From: Streptococcus oralis
GTDB taxonomy: Bacteria > Bacillota > Bacilli > Lactobacillales > Streptococcaceae
Length of the DNA stretch: 64,000 nucleotides
Direction of reading: 5' to 3'
Assembly (NCBI RefSeq): GCF_001579175.1
Contig: NZ_KQ970762.1
Coordinates: 48,451-112,450 of the forward strand
A program made the translations under genes and the position numbers. Below, in pieces: positions 48,620 to 57,683 of this stretch (its first letter is position 1; each line of letters starts with the position of its first letter). The notes under the pieces were generated by a model. That model made no database searches, was not told the origin of the DNA, and saw nothing but the letters and a program-made list of their open reading frames with translations.

Positions 48620-49171
48620 TTATCTTCTCTCCACTCCCAAGCTATCCAGTACCTCTGGATACAATTTGTACTCTGCCTCATGAATCCGAGCTTCAAAGCT
48701 TTCGATGGTATCATCAGCTAGTCGTGGTACGCGTACTTGTTTGATGACCTTGCCTGTATCCACACCCGAGTCCACCCAGTGAATGGTCACGCCAGACAGG
48801 TCTACGCCAGCATTCCAAGCGTCCTCAATCCCATGAGCTCCTGGAAATTCCGGCAGGTAGGCTGGATGGATATTGATGATTCTACCTTCATAAGCCGCCA
48901 ATAAGGTTGGCCCAACAATTTTCATGTAGCCTGCGAGACAAACCAAGTCAATTTGGTGTTCTTCCAAAATTTCGACAAGAGCTGCTTCGTAGTCCGCCTT
49001 GTTCTCAAATTCCTTGAGTTCAAAAACATAGGACAGGACGCCGAGCTTTCCTGCACGCTCGAGCACATAGGTATCACGATGGTCTGAAAAGACAAACTCC
49101 ACTGGAAACTCTTCAGCAATCACCTGAAAGTTTGAGCCATTACCAGAGGCAAAAACCGCTATTTTTTTCAT
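48620..49171 (-). CDS. purN: GAR transformylase
   Basis: 183 aa. [10 protein letters not shown] near 5-14, L-A-G-Y-M-K-I-V-G near 80, [12 protein letters not shown] with catalytic Asn/His near 103-105, and [10 protein letters not shown] with Asp near 140. It formylates GAR using 10-formyl-THF. Four-base overlap with purM. Confidence 0.97.
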   Translation of the reverse strand: MKKIAVFASGNGSNFQVIAEEFPVEFVFSDHRDTYVLERAGKLGVLSYVFELKEFENKADYEAALVEILEEHQIDLVCLAGYMKIVGPTLLAAYEGRIINIHPAYLPEFPGAHGIEDAWNAGVDLSGVTIHWVDSGVDTGKVIKQVRVPRLADDTIESFEARIHEAEYKLYPEVLDSLGVERR

Positions 49172-50190
49172 TTGATGATGACACTTTCGTTTTCTTTCGT
49201 GACGATGCGACCAATTTCATAGACTGGTTCATCCAACAATTCCTTGGTTCGCTCGATATTTTCAGGCTTGACTGCCAGCATGAGTCCCACACCCATATTG
49301 AAGATTTCAAACATTTCTTCGTGCTTGATATGACCGTATTTCTCAAGAGCTTTGAAAATCGGAAGGACTGGAACTTTGTCTTCTTCGATTTCTGCCGCTA
49401 GATCATCTGCAAACATACGAGGGACATTCTCGATAAATCCACCACCTGTGATGTGGGCAATGCCGTTGACCAAGCCTTCCTTGATGAGTGGTAGAACAGC
49501 TTTAACGTAGATACGAGTTGGTTCCAAAAGGACATCTTTCAGCTTTTTGCCTTCCAACTCAGGCAAGACTTCTTCGCCTGTGTAGTCAGCAAAGACACGA
49601 CGGACGAGTGAGTAACCATTTGAGTGAATCCCACTTGAAGCAAGTCCGAGAAGAACATCACCTTCTGCCACCTTTGAACCGTCAATGATTTGAGATTTTT
49701 CTGCCACGCCAACCGCAAAACCAGCCAAGTCATAGTCATCTGCGCCATACATACCAGGCATTTCAGCCGTTTCACCACCGATGAGGGCAGCACCAGCCTG
49801 CACACAACCTTCTGCCACACCAGCGACGACTTGTTCTAGTTTAGCTGGTTCATTCTTCCCTGTCGCCACATAGTCGAGGAAATAGAGGGGCTCCGCACCT
49901 GCAGCGATGATATCATTGACACACATGGCTACACAGTCCTGCCCAATCGTGTCATGCTTGTCGTACTTGATAGCCAGCATGAGCTTGGTTCCGACACCGT
50001 CAGTCCCTGAGATCAAGACAGGCTCTTTTACCCCTGTCTTTGAAAGGTCAAACATGCCACCAAAGCCACCAAGAGCTCCCATGACACCTGCACGCTCCGT
50101 ACGAGCCACGTGCTTTTTGATCCGCTCAACAACTTCATAACCTGCTTCAACATCTACACCTGACTGGGCATAAGCATTTTTATTTGTCAT
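49168..50190 (-). CDS. purM: AIR synthetase
   Basis: 340 aa from ATG 50190 ([17 protein letters not shown]). [12 protein letters not shown] near 55-66, G-G-E-T-A-E-M-P-G near 139 and H-I-T-G-G-G-F near 240 are PurM signatures. It closes FGAM to AIR. Between purF and purN with tight spacing. Confidence 0.97.
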   Translation of the reverse strand: MTNKNAYAQSGVDVEAGYEVVERIKKHVARTERAGVMGALGGFGGMFDLSKTGVKEPVLISGTDGVGTKLMLAIKYDKHDTIGQDCVAMCVNDIIAAGAEPLYFLDYVATGKNEPAKLEQVVAGVAEGCVQAGAALIGGETAEMPGMYGADDYDLAGFAVGVAEKSQIIDGSKVAEGDVLLGLASSGIHSNGYSLVRRVFADYTGEEVLPELEGKKLKDVLLEPTRIYVKAVLPLIKEGLVNGIAHITGGGFIENVPRMFADDLAAEIEEDKVPVLPIFKALEKYGHIKHEEMFEIFNMGVGLMLAVKPENIERTKELLDEPVYEIGRIVTKENESVIIK

Positions 50191-50228
50191 CTTCTCTTCC
50201 TTTCCTTTCATGGAGAGTCTTTATCCGT

Positions 50229-51671
50229 CTATTTGTAAAAACTGGTCTTATCCCCCAAGCTCCTACGATATTCTTCTTCATAGTCGTAGAGAGGAGTTGG
50301 GTAGTCTCCATCAAAATAAGCGACACAGAGACCGCCATTTGGCGCATCTGTTTCAATCCCAATCGAATCAATCAAGCCATCAATCGAAAGATAGGTCAGG
50401 CTATCCGCACCAATGATTTGGCAGGTTTCTTCAACCGTATGATTGGCCGCAATCAACTCCTGACGCGTCTGGATATCAATCCCGTAAAAACATGGATAAG
50501 CCAGCGCTGGACTACCAATGGCAACGTGAACCTCAGACGCACCTGCTTCTTTCAAAAGCTGAACGATACGGCGAGAAGTTGTCCCACGAACAATGGAATC
50601 ATCAATCATCACCACACGTTTGCCTTTGACAACGCCTGAAACAGCAGACAGTTTCATCCGCACACCTTGCTCTCGCAATTCTTGAGTCGGTTGGATAAAG
50701 GTCCGTTGGGTATATTGGTTCTTGATGAGGCCCATTTCATTTGGCAGACCGGATTCTTCCGCAAAGCCCATGGCTGCGCTGAGTGAAGAATTGGGCACAC
50801 CGACTACGATATCCGCTTCGTGCTTAAATTCACGCGCTAATTGGGCCCCCATACGTTTGCGAGCTGTATGGACATTGATCCCATGGATATTAGAGTCAGG
50901 GCGGGCAAAGTAGATATACTCCATAGAGCAAATCGCCAATTGGGTATCATTCGTATAACTATCGTACTGGATACCATTGTCATCCACAATCACAATTTCC
51001 CCTGGTTTTACATCACGAATCCACTCAGCACCGATGACTTCAAAGGCACAGGTTTCAGACGAAACCACCACCGCTCCGTTTGCCATTTTTCCGATAGAAA
51101 GCGGACGGAAGCCATTAGGATCAAGCGCAGCAATCAACTTATCCTCAAACAGCAGGATATAAGCAAATCCACCTTTGACAAGGCTGAGCGCCTCCTTGAT
51201 TTTGCCCATCAAGTTCGGATTGTGACTCCGACGAATGAGGTGGGCCAAGATTTCCGAGTCCGAAGTTGAACTGAAAATAGCTCCTCTTTGTTCCAATTCT
51301 TGCTTGAGCGATTCTGCATTGGTCAGATTCCCATTATGAGCCAAACCAAACTGCATATCATGAAAGCGGAAGAGAAAGGGCTGGATATTATCTACAGAAG
51401 CTTCGCCAGCAGTCGCATAACGAACATGCCCAATCGCGCTCGCTCCGGTCAGTTTATCCAAATTAGCTGGATTTCTGAACACTTCTGATAAAAGCCCCAT
51501 ATCACGATGACGCTTCAAGTTCCCCTGGTCATTGGAGAGGATTCCTGCCCCCTCCTGACCACGGTGCTGAAGACTGTGGAGACCAAAATAGGTCAATTTA
51601 GCAGCATCTGGATGCCCCCAGATACCGAAAACACCACATTCTTCATTAAGAGATTTTACTTCGTATGTCAT
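50229..51671 (-). CDS. purF: amidophosphoribosyltransferase
   Basis: 480 aa. After an 11-residue propeptide, Cys12 (E-E-C-G-V-F-G-I) becomes the N-terminal nucleophile of the glutaminase domain. The PRTase domain has V-V-M-I-D-D-S-I-V-R-G-T-T-S near 357-370 as its PRPP loop. First committed step of purine synthesis. Confidence 0.98.
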   Translation of the reverse strand: MTYEVKSLNEECGVFGIWGHPDAAKLTYFGLHSLQHRGQEGAGILSNDQGNLKRHRDMGLLSEVFRNPANLDKLTGASAIGHVRYATAGEASVDNIQPFLFRFHDMQFGLAHNGNLTNAESLKQELEQRGAIFSSTSDSEILAHLIRRSHNPNLMGKIKEALSLVKGGFAYILLFEDKLIAALDPNGFRPLSIGKMANGAVVVSSETCAFEVIGAEWIRDVKPGEIVIVDDNGIQYDSYTNDTQLAICSMEYIYFARPDSNIHGINVHTARKRMGAQLAREFKHEADIVVGVPNSSLSAAMGFAEESGLPNEMGLIKNQYTQRTFIQPTQELREQGVRMKLSAVSGVVKGKRVVMIDDSIVRGTTSRRIVQLLKEAGASEVHVAIGSPALAYPCFYGIDIQTRQELIAANHTVEETCQIIGADSLTYLSIDGLIDSIGIETDAPNGGLCVAYFDGDYPTPLYDYEEEYRRSLGDKTSFYK

Positions 51672-51683
51672 TTTTTATACCTT

Positions 51684-54600
51684 TTATTTCCCTGTGAAAT
51701 AACGCACAGCCGACGCGAACAGGTGCTGGTCTTTATTTCCTGGGATGTTTTGGAAGAGACCATCTTCATAACGTTCTGAGTGTCCCATTTTACCGATGAT
51801 TTGGCCGTTCTTGCTAGTAATTCCTTCGATGGCGTTGACTGAACCATTTGGATTGTACTTAGAATCCATACTTGGTTTTCCGTCAAAGTCAACGTATTGG
51901 CTGAAAATTTGTCCATTGTCACGGAGCTCCGCAAATTCCTCAGCCGTCACGACAAACTTCCCTTCACCGTGCGAAACAGGAATAGCGTGGATATCGCCCA
52001 CTTGCACACCAGCCAACCATGGCGAGTTGGTATTGGCAATACGGGTCTCCACCATCTTAGCCACGTGCTGGTTGGCATCATTGTAGAAAAGGGTTGGGCT
52101 AGTACTGCTGGCATCCTCGAAGTTACCGTATGGAAGAAGACCTGATTTGACAAGAGCTTGGAATCCATTACAGATACCAATAATCAAACCACCTCGAGCG
52201 ATAAAGTTATCAATAGCTACACGCACTTTTTCATTAAGCAAGATGTTGACGATAAACTTGGCTGAACCATCTGGCTCGTCCGCAGCTGAGAATCCACCCG
52301 CGAAGAAAAGGATGTTAGCCTTGCCAATATTGTCAACCATGGTTTCGACTGACTTGACAATAGCTTCTTCATTCAAGGTCACAAATGGCACCAAGTTAAC
52401 CTCTGCACCTTCTTTTTCGAAGGCTTTAGCTGAGTCATATTCTGAGTTAGTTCCTGGGAATACTGGGATGTAAACGACAGGTTTTTCAATAGTTTCTTTG
52501 GCTTTGATGACTGCGCCAGAAGCGACAGCTGGCACTTCTGCCAGTTCTTTAGCTTGAGCAAATTCAGTAGGGTAAACTTCTTCCAATTTTCCTTGAAAGG
52601 CACTGTCAAGTTTCTGTCCATCTAGCTTCACACCGTTGACAAGGAGTGTAAAGTCTGCTTTCGTTTGTCCAATCTTCTCTACTCCAGCGATTTCTTGAGG
52701 AGATGTGAAGACAAATCCGCCTAATTGAGCTGTCAAAGCTGTTTCAAGTTCAGGCAAGGTCACCTCTGCACCGATATGGTTCCCAAAGGTAGCAAGAGCC
52801 AAGCTTTCAACGACACCACCATATTTAACAGCTGATGCAGATGTTACTTTGTGTTCAGCTTGGATAGCTTCAAATTGAGCAAAGTTAGACTTAATCAAGT
52901 CAAAATCAATCTCTGCAGAGAGGGCTTGACCTGGGATGTGGTAGATGTTTTCACCAACATTCTTGAACTCTGGAGAGAGCACCTTACGGCTATCTGCCGT
53001 TGTCACCCCAAAGGCAACCAAGGTTGGTGGTACTGTCAATTCTTCAAAAGTACCAGACATAGAGTCCTTACCACCAATCGATGGCAAGCCAAGCTGGATT
53101 TGTGCTTCGATAGAGCCTAGGAGAGCTGCTACTGGCTGACCAAAACGCTCAGCCTGTTTGTCCATCCGCTCAAAATACTCTTGATAAGAGAAGCGGGCCT
53201 TAGACCAGTTGGCACCAGCAGCCACCAAACGAGCGGTTGCTTCGATAACCGCATAAGCAGCGCCATGATATGAAGACCATTCTGCCACATAAGGGTTAAA
53301 TCCTTGCGCCATGACTGACGCAGTGTTCGTCACTCCGTGCTGAACTGGCAATTTCTGCACAGACGCCTCAGTTGGTGTGAGTTGGTAGCGACCACCAAGT
53401 GGGTGATTGACAGTTGAACGACCAACCGAACAGTCAAAGATGGTTTGCAAGCCTTTTTGACTCGCATGGTTGAGGTCAGATAGAACCGCAAGGGTATCTG
53501 CTTCAAGTGTTTCAGCAGATGTTTGACGTTCTTCTGGGAGTTTGGCATCCTTGTCCACAACCTTGGCATCAACGACCACGCGCACACCGTTTGTATCAAG
53601 GAAACGACGTTCCAAGTCAACAATGGTTTCACCATTCCAATGCATGACAAGATTTGGTTTTTCAGTCACTGTTGCCACAACAACAGCGTCAATATTTTCT
53701 TTATTACATTCGGCAACGAAGGCATCTACGTCTTCAGGACGCACCACAACCGCCATCCGTTCTTGAGATTCAGAGATAGCAATTTCTGTACCATTCAAGC
53801 CTTGGTATTTCAGAGGAACCTTGTTAAGGTCGATTTCAAGACCATCTGCCAATTCACCGATGGCCACACAGACACCACCTGCTCCAAAGTCGTTGGATTT
53901 CTTAATGAGACGAGTGACATCGCCATTACGGAAAAGGCGCTGAATCTTGCGTTCTTCGATGGCATTCCCTTTTTGAACCTCAGCACCGGCAGTCTCTACA
54001 GACTCAACTGTTTGAACCTTAGAAGATCCCGTTGCACCACCGACACCATCACGTCCAGTCTTACCACCGAGCAAGATAATCACATCGCCGGCTTCCGGTT
54101 TTTCACGGACTACATTTTCCTTAGGAGCAGCACCAACAACGGCACCTAGCTCCATGCGTTTAGCTACAAAGCCTGGGTGGAAGTACTCACGAACGTAAGT
54201 CGTCGCCAGACCAATTTGGTTACCATACGAAGAATAACCATGAGCCGCTGTCTTCGAAATGACTTGTTGTGGCAATTTACCAGCGCGCGTTTCTGAAATC
54301 GGAGCTGTAATATCACCAGCACCTGAGATACGCATAGCTTGGTAAACGTAGGAACGGCCTGACAATGGGTCACGAATAGCCCCACCGATACAAGTAGCCG
54401 CGCCACCAAATGGTTCAATTTCCGTTGGGTGGTTGTGGGTTTCGTTTTTGAACATAAGGAGCCAAGGTTCCTTGACACCATCAACGTCCACTTCGATTTC
54501 AACCGAGCAGGCATTGATTTCGTCTGACACTTCCATGTCGTCCAAACGCCCATTAGCACGCTCATAACGACCAAAAATAGTCGCCATATCCATCAAGGTT

Positions 54601-55409
54601 TGTGGCTTTTCAGACCGACCTAGTTCATCACGCATGGCAATATACTTGTCATAAGTCGCCTGCAATTGCTTTTGGAATTTAGAAGCTGAGAAATCAATCT
54701 GTTTCAACTCTGTCTCAAAAGTCGTGTGACGGCAGTGGTCAGACCAGTAAGTGTCCAAAACCTTGAGCTCTGTTTCCGTCGGCACTCGTCCGATTGACTT
54801 GAAGTAGTCTTGGATAAAGAGCAGATCATCCACTTCCATGGCCATCCCTTGCTCTGCCTTGTAGCGAGCAAAGTCTTCTGCCGTATAACTTTCAAAGAAA
54901 GTCAATTTAGGAATGGTCTTGTCCGACTCTGAAAATTCCTGCTTGGCAATCCCTGTCGTGATGTCCTTGAAACGAGAATCAACTGGGTTGAGCAAGTAGT
55001 TCTTGACCGCTTCCAACTCAGTCGCATCAATATCCTTATTGACCAAGTAAAGCTGGGCTGTGTTGACTGTTACATCACTTGAACTTCCCAGTAAAAGCAA
55101 GGCTTCCTGTGAAGAAGCTGCACGCTGGTCAAATTGACCAGGCAGGCTTTCAATGGCAAAGAAAGCATAGTTGGCAAGATCCGCTTGCACGGCCGCTTCG
55201 TCCAAGACATGATCCGTCACCTGCTCAGAGAAGATGTGCTTCTCTGCAGGTGCAAACAAGTCCTCTGCCAAATCAAAGACATCATAAACCTGCACAATGC
55301 GAATACTTTTCAAAGTTGACAATCCCAAGTTGTGCTGGAGCTCTCTCACCAAACTCTCTGACTTGACCTGAAAAGCAGCCTTTTTTTCAACAAAAATACG
55401 TTTATCCAT
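51684..55409 (-). CDS. purL: FGAM synthetase (single-chain PurL)
   Basis: 1,241 aa, the large single-chain type with three parts: N-terminal/linker (1-about 220, ending near Y-W-S-D-H-C-R-H-T-T-F), two synthetase halves (E-T-H-N-H-P-T-E-I-E-P-F-G-G near 319; S-I-G-G-K-D-S-M-S-G), and a C-terminal glutaminase (F-A-G-G-F-S-A-A-D-E-P-D, catalytic Cys in I-G-I-C-N-G-F-Q). The ATG at 55409 is used; a TTG one codon earlier is less likely. Confidence 0.98.
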   Translation of the reverse strand: MDKRIFVEKKAAFQVKSESLVRELQHNLGLSTLKSIRIVQVYDVFDLAEDLFAPAEKHIFSEQVTDHVLDEAAVQADLANYAFFAIESLPGQFDQRAASSQEALLLLGSSSDVTVNTAQLYLVNKDIDATELEAVKNYLLNPVDSRFKDITTGIAKQEFSESDKTIPKLTFFESYTAEDFARYKAEQGMAMEVDDLLFIQDYFKSIGRVPTETELKVLDTYWSDHCRHTTFETELKQIDFSASKFQKQLQATYDKYIAMRDELGRSEKPQTLMDMATIFGRYERANGRLDDMEVSDEINACSVEIEVDVDGVKEPWLLMFKNETHNHPTEIEPFGGAATCIGGAIRDPLSGRSYVYQAMRISGAGDITAPISETRAGKLPQQVISKTAAHGYSSYGNQIGLATTYVREYFHPGFVAKRMELGAVVGAAPKENVVREKPEAGDVIILLGGKTGRDGVGGATGSSKVQTVESVETAGAEVQKGNAIEERKIQRLFRNGDVTRLIKKSNDFGAGGVCVAIGELADGLEIDLNKVPLKYQGLNGTEIAISESQERMAVVVRPEDVDAFVAECNKENIDAVVVATVTEKPNLVMHWNGETIVDLERRFLDTNGVRVVVDAKVVDKDAKLPEERQTSAETLEADTLAVLSDLNHASQKGLQTIFDCSVGRSTVNHPLGGRYQLTPTEASVQKLPVQHGVTNTASVMAQGFNPYVAEWSSYHGAAYAVIEATARLVAAGANWSKARFSYQEYFERMDKQAERFGQPVAALLGSIEAQIQLGLPSIGGKDSMSGTFEELTVPPTLVAFGVTTADSRKVLSPEFKNVGENIYHIPGQALSAEIDFDLIKSNFAQFEAIQAEHKVTSASAVKYGGVVESLALATFGNHIGAEVTLPELETALTAQLGGFVFTSPQEIAGVEKIGQTKADFTLLVNGVKLDGQKLDSAFQGKLEEVYPTEFAQAKELAEVPAVASGAVIKAKETIEKPVVYIPVFPGTNSEYDSAKAFEKEGAEVNLVPFVTLNEEAIVKSVETMVDNIGKANILFFAGGFSAADEPDGSAKFIVNILLNEKVRVAIDNFIARGGLIIGICNGFQALVKSGLLPYGNFEDASSTSPTLFYNDANQHVAKMVETRIANTNSPWLAGVQVGDIHAIPVSHGEGKFVVTAEEFAELRDNGQIFSQYVDFDGKPSMDSKYNPNGSVNAIEGITSKNGQIIGKMGHSERYEDGLFQNIPGNKDQHLFASAVRYFTGK

Positions 55410-55446
55410 CAATTCTTATTCCTTTATTTCAGCTCTTGCAAACAGA

Positions 55447-56154
55447 TTATTTCAAATCCTGCAATTTCTCCCAGACAATCTCGTAAACATCAGTTAGTTC
55501 TCCCAATCCCCTGCGGAAAACATCCTTGTCCATGTGGTTGCCATCTACATCCCACAAACGACAGTTATCTGGTGAAAACTCGTCTGCTAAGATAATCTTA
55601 CCATCCTTGTCAAAACCGAACTCTAGCTTAAAGTCAATCAATTTAAGACCAATCTCAGCAAACCAAGCTTTCAAGAGCTCATTGATACGACGCGTTTCTT
55701 CCTTCAAGTAGGCAATCTGCTGGTCATCCGCAATTTTAAGGAATTTCACATGCTCGTCATTGATAAAGGGATCATCCAAATCATCATTTTTATAGTAAAA
55801 TTCGACAATTGGAGTCTCAAATGCGATACCTTCTTCCACCCCAAAACGTTTTGAAAAAGAACCAGCCGTGTAGTTGCGGAGCACAACTTCCAAAGGAATA
55901 ATCTCCACTTTTTTATTGAGTTGCTCTGTATCTGAAAGCTTCTCCACAAAGTGAGTCGCTACACCAGCAGCATTTAACTTCTCAAAAATAAAAGATGAAA
56001 TCTGATTATTCAAGACTCCTTTACCCGCAATCTGCTCCTTCTTGACACCATTGAAAGCAGTCGCCTGGTCCTTGTAAGTTGAAATAATGAGATTTTCATC
56101 CTCAGTTGTATAGATATCCTTGGCTTTTCCCGAATAGATCAGTTTTTTTGACAT
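55447..56154 (-). CDS. purC: SAICAR synthetase
   Basis: 235 aa from ATG 56154. [11 protein letters not shown] near 5-15, L-R-N-Y-T-A-G-S near 88 and I-D-F-K-L-E-F-G near 173-180 (SAICAR synthetase signature), then D-E-F-S-P-D. First gene of the purine operon (purC-L-F-M-N-...-H), under the promoter at 56187-56215. Confidence 0.98.
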   Translation of the reverse strand: MSKKLIYSGKAKDIYTTEDENLIISTYKDQATAFNGVKKEQIAGKGVLNNQISSFIFEKLNAAGVATHFVEKLSDTEQLNKKVEIIPLEVVLRNYTAGSFSKRFGVEEGIAFETPIVEFYYKNDDLDDPFINDEHVKFLKIADDQQIAYLKEETRRINELLKAWFAEIGLKLIDFKLEFGFDKDGKIILADEFSPDNCRLWDVDGNHMDKDVFRRGLGELTDVYEIVWEKLQDLK

Positions 56155-56157
56155 TTT

Positions 56158-56235
56158 AAAGTTCGCCTTTCGTATTACTTGAGCACATTCTACCACAAAA
56201 CAAACAAAAATTCAAGATTTTTACGAACTATTAAC
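56158..56235 (-). promoter_or_regulatory. pur operon promoter with candidate PurBoxes
   Basis: TTGAAT (56210-56215) and TAGAAT (56187-56192) are 17 bases apart on the minus strand. CGAAC cores flank it: ACGAACTATTA on the plus strand at 56223-56233 and GCGAACTTT on the minus strand at 56158-56166. PurR of streptococci/lactococci binds PurBoxes with a CCGAAC-type core and activates pur genes. The promoter call is firmer than the boxes. Confidence 0.6.
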
Positions 56236-56256
56236 AAAATAGTACTTGTTGCGTAA

Positions 56257-56293
56257 AGAAAAAACTGCAAAACACCTTTGTCTTACAGTTTTT
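56257..56293 (-). terminator. terminator of comAB
   Basis: On the minus strand AAAAACTG...CAGTTTTTT with an inner AAGACA/TGTTTT helix forms a long hairpin ending in T6, about 30 bases after the comB stop. Confidence 0.8.
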
Positions 56294-56322
56294 CAATCAG
56301 TTATCTCGAAAAAAGACGAACA

Positions 56323-57671
56323 TTATTCTCTGTTCAAAAATTGATCCCAATAATAGCGCAAATAGCTTTTCTTCCCTGTGATTAGCGTCAAACGTCCTTC
56401 TGAACCGTAGCGAAGACTTTCTGCCTGCTCAGGAGTCAGACTGGTCTCCGCCTCTATTTTAAAGAAACTGCCCTTTTCAGTCTTGGTAGCTGTCGCGTCA
56501 ATATTCGTAATGGCAGAAACAAGTACGAGCTCTTTATTACCATCCTTGCTTGTAGTGAAACGGACAGAATCACCGACCTTGAGCCTTGCAACATCTTTTG
56601 AAGTAAGATAAGCCGTGAGTTTGGTTTTCCCTTCTTTTTCCAAGGATGGATAGAGCTGGGCTAGCAATGTCCCCTCTGCAACCATTGTAGATTCACTGGT
56701 CTCAGGATTAAGGTGAAGCACCCCATCCTCACTTGCTGTAATTTTCCCCTTGTCCAGCAGACCTCCTTGGACTTTCTTACCCGACTCTGCCTCCAAAATT
56801 TTCTGATCCAAAAGTGTTAATTCCTGACCGACTTTGACTAGGTGCTGAGACTTGAGGGATTCCAGTTGACTATCCAGTCCCGTTGCGTAGGCTTGTTGAG
56901 CTCCAGAACCCGCATACTGCACACGATAAGTAGCTAAACTAGACTCTAGCTGGGTAATTTGTGCATCCATCTGTGCAATAACTTGCGATTTAGCTTGCGG
57001 ATCTTCTTCAGCTTGGTTTTTATAGGTCTGATAAAATGAGTAGGCTGCATTTTGACTATCTAGTTGAGCTCCTGTTTCAATCGCCGACTTAGCTGTTTTG
57101 TAATCTCGAATTTTATCCTCTGTTTGGCTGATAAGATTGCCAATCTCGGCCTGGCTCTGACTTGCTGCCGCATTCTGCGAAGAGATGCTGGCATTTTGCT
57201 GCGAAACATTGCTCCTAAGACTACTAGCTTGGCTGAGATAGTCTCTAAACATCTCCTGATATCCAAACTTATCCGCCTCTGGAAATTGATCACTCCCCTC
57301 TTTCAAACTGGATTGCAAATAACCCAACTGCTTTTTTGATCCTTTAACATCTCCAACTGATTGGCGTATGCTTCAGCTTGAACAGCTTCCGCCCCTTGCT
57401 GGTACTCAACGAGTAGTTCCCCCTGCTTGACCAACTTGTTCTCTTCCAGATAATTTGCCACAATCCGTTGATTGCTAGTTGACTGGATGTTGGCAATGAT
57501 CCGACTAGGTTCGACAGTGGCCCTAGTAGACAAACTAATCTCCTTCTCTGCAAAAACTGCAAATCCAAACAGAAACACGAGCAGAAGCGACATGGGTACA
57601 ATCACCCGACTGGAAAAATTATGGTAACGACGATTATAAAACTCCGCACTTTCTAAAAATTCTGGTTTCAT
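56323..57671 (-). pseudogene. comB: ComB, competence pheromone export accessory protein, frameshifted
   Basis: Frame 1 from ATG 57671 encodes [19 protein letters not shown], a membrane segment (about 22-43) and the start of the membrane-fusion-protein fold, stopping at 57303 after 122 codons. The next frame continues with [11 protein letters not shown] through the coiled-coil and barrel regions to the family C-terminus [11 protein letters not shown]. One extra A in the A6 run at 57332-57337 gives an intact protein of 449 aa, the known ComB length. ComB works with ComA to export the competence-stimulating peptide. The downstream part has an internal ATG at 57327 but would lack the membrane anchor. 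Confidence 0.9.
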
Positions 57672-57683
57672 CCTCTCCTCTTT

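Noticed and set aside
53523..54149. Long plus-strand frame (208 codons) opposite purL
   Set aside because: It is antisense to an intact, highly conserved gene, has no ribosome site or recognisable motif, and arises from codon bias of purL.
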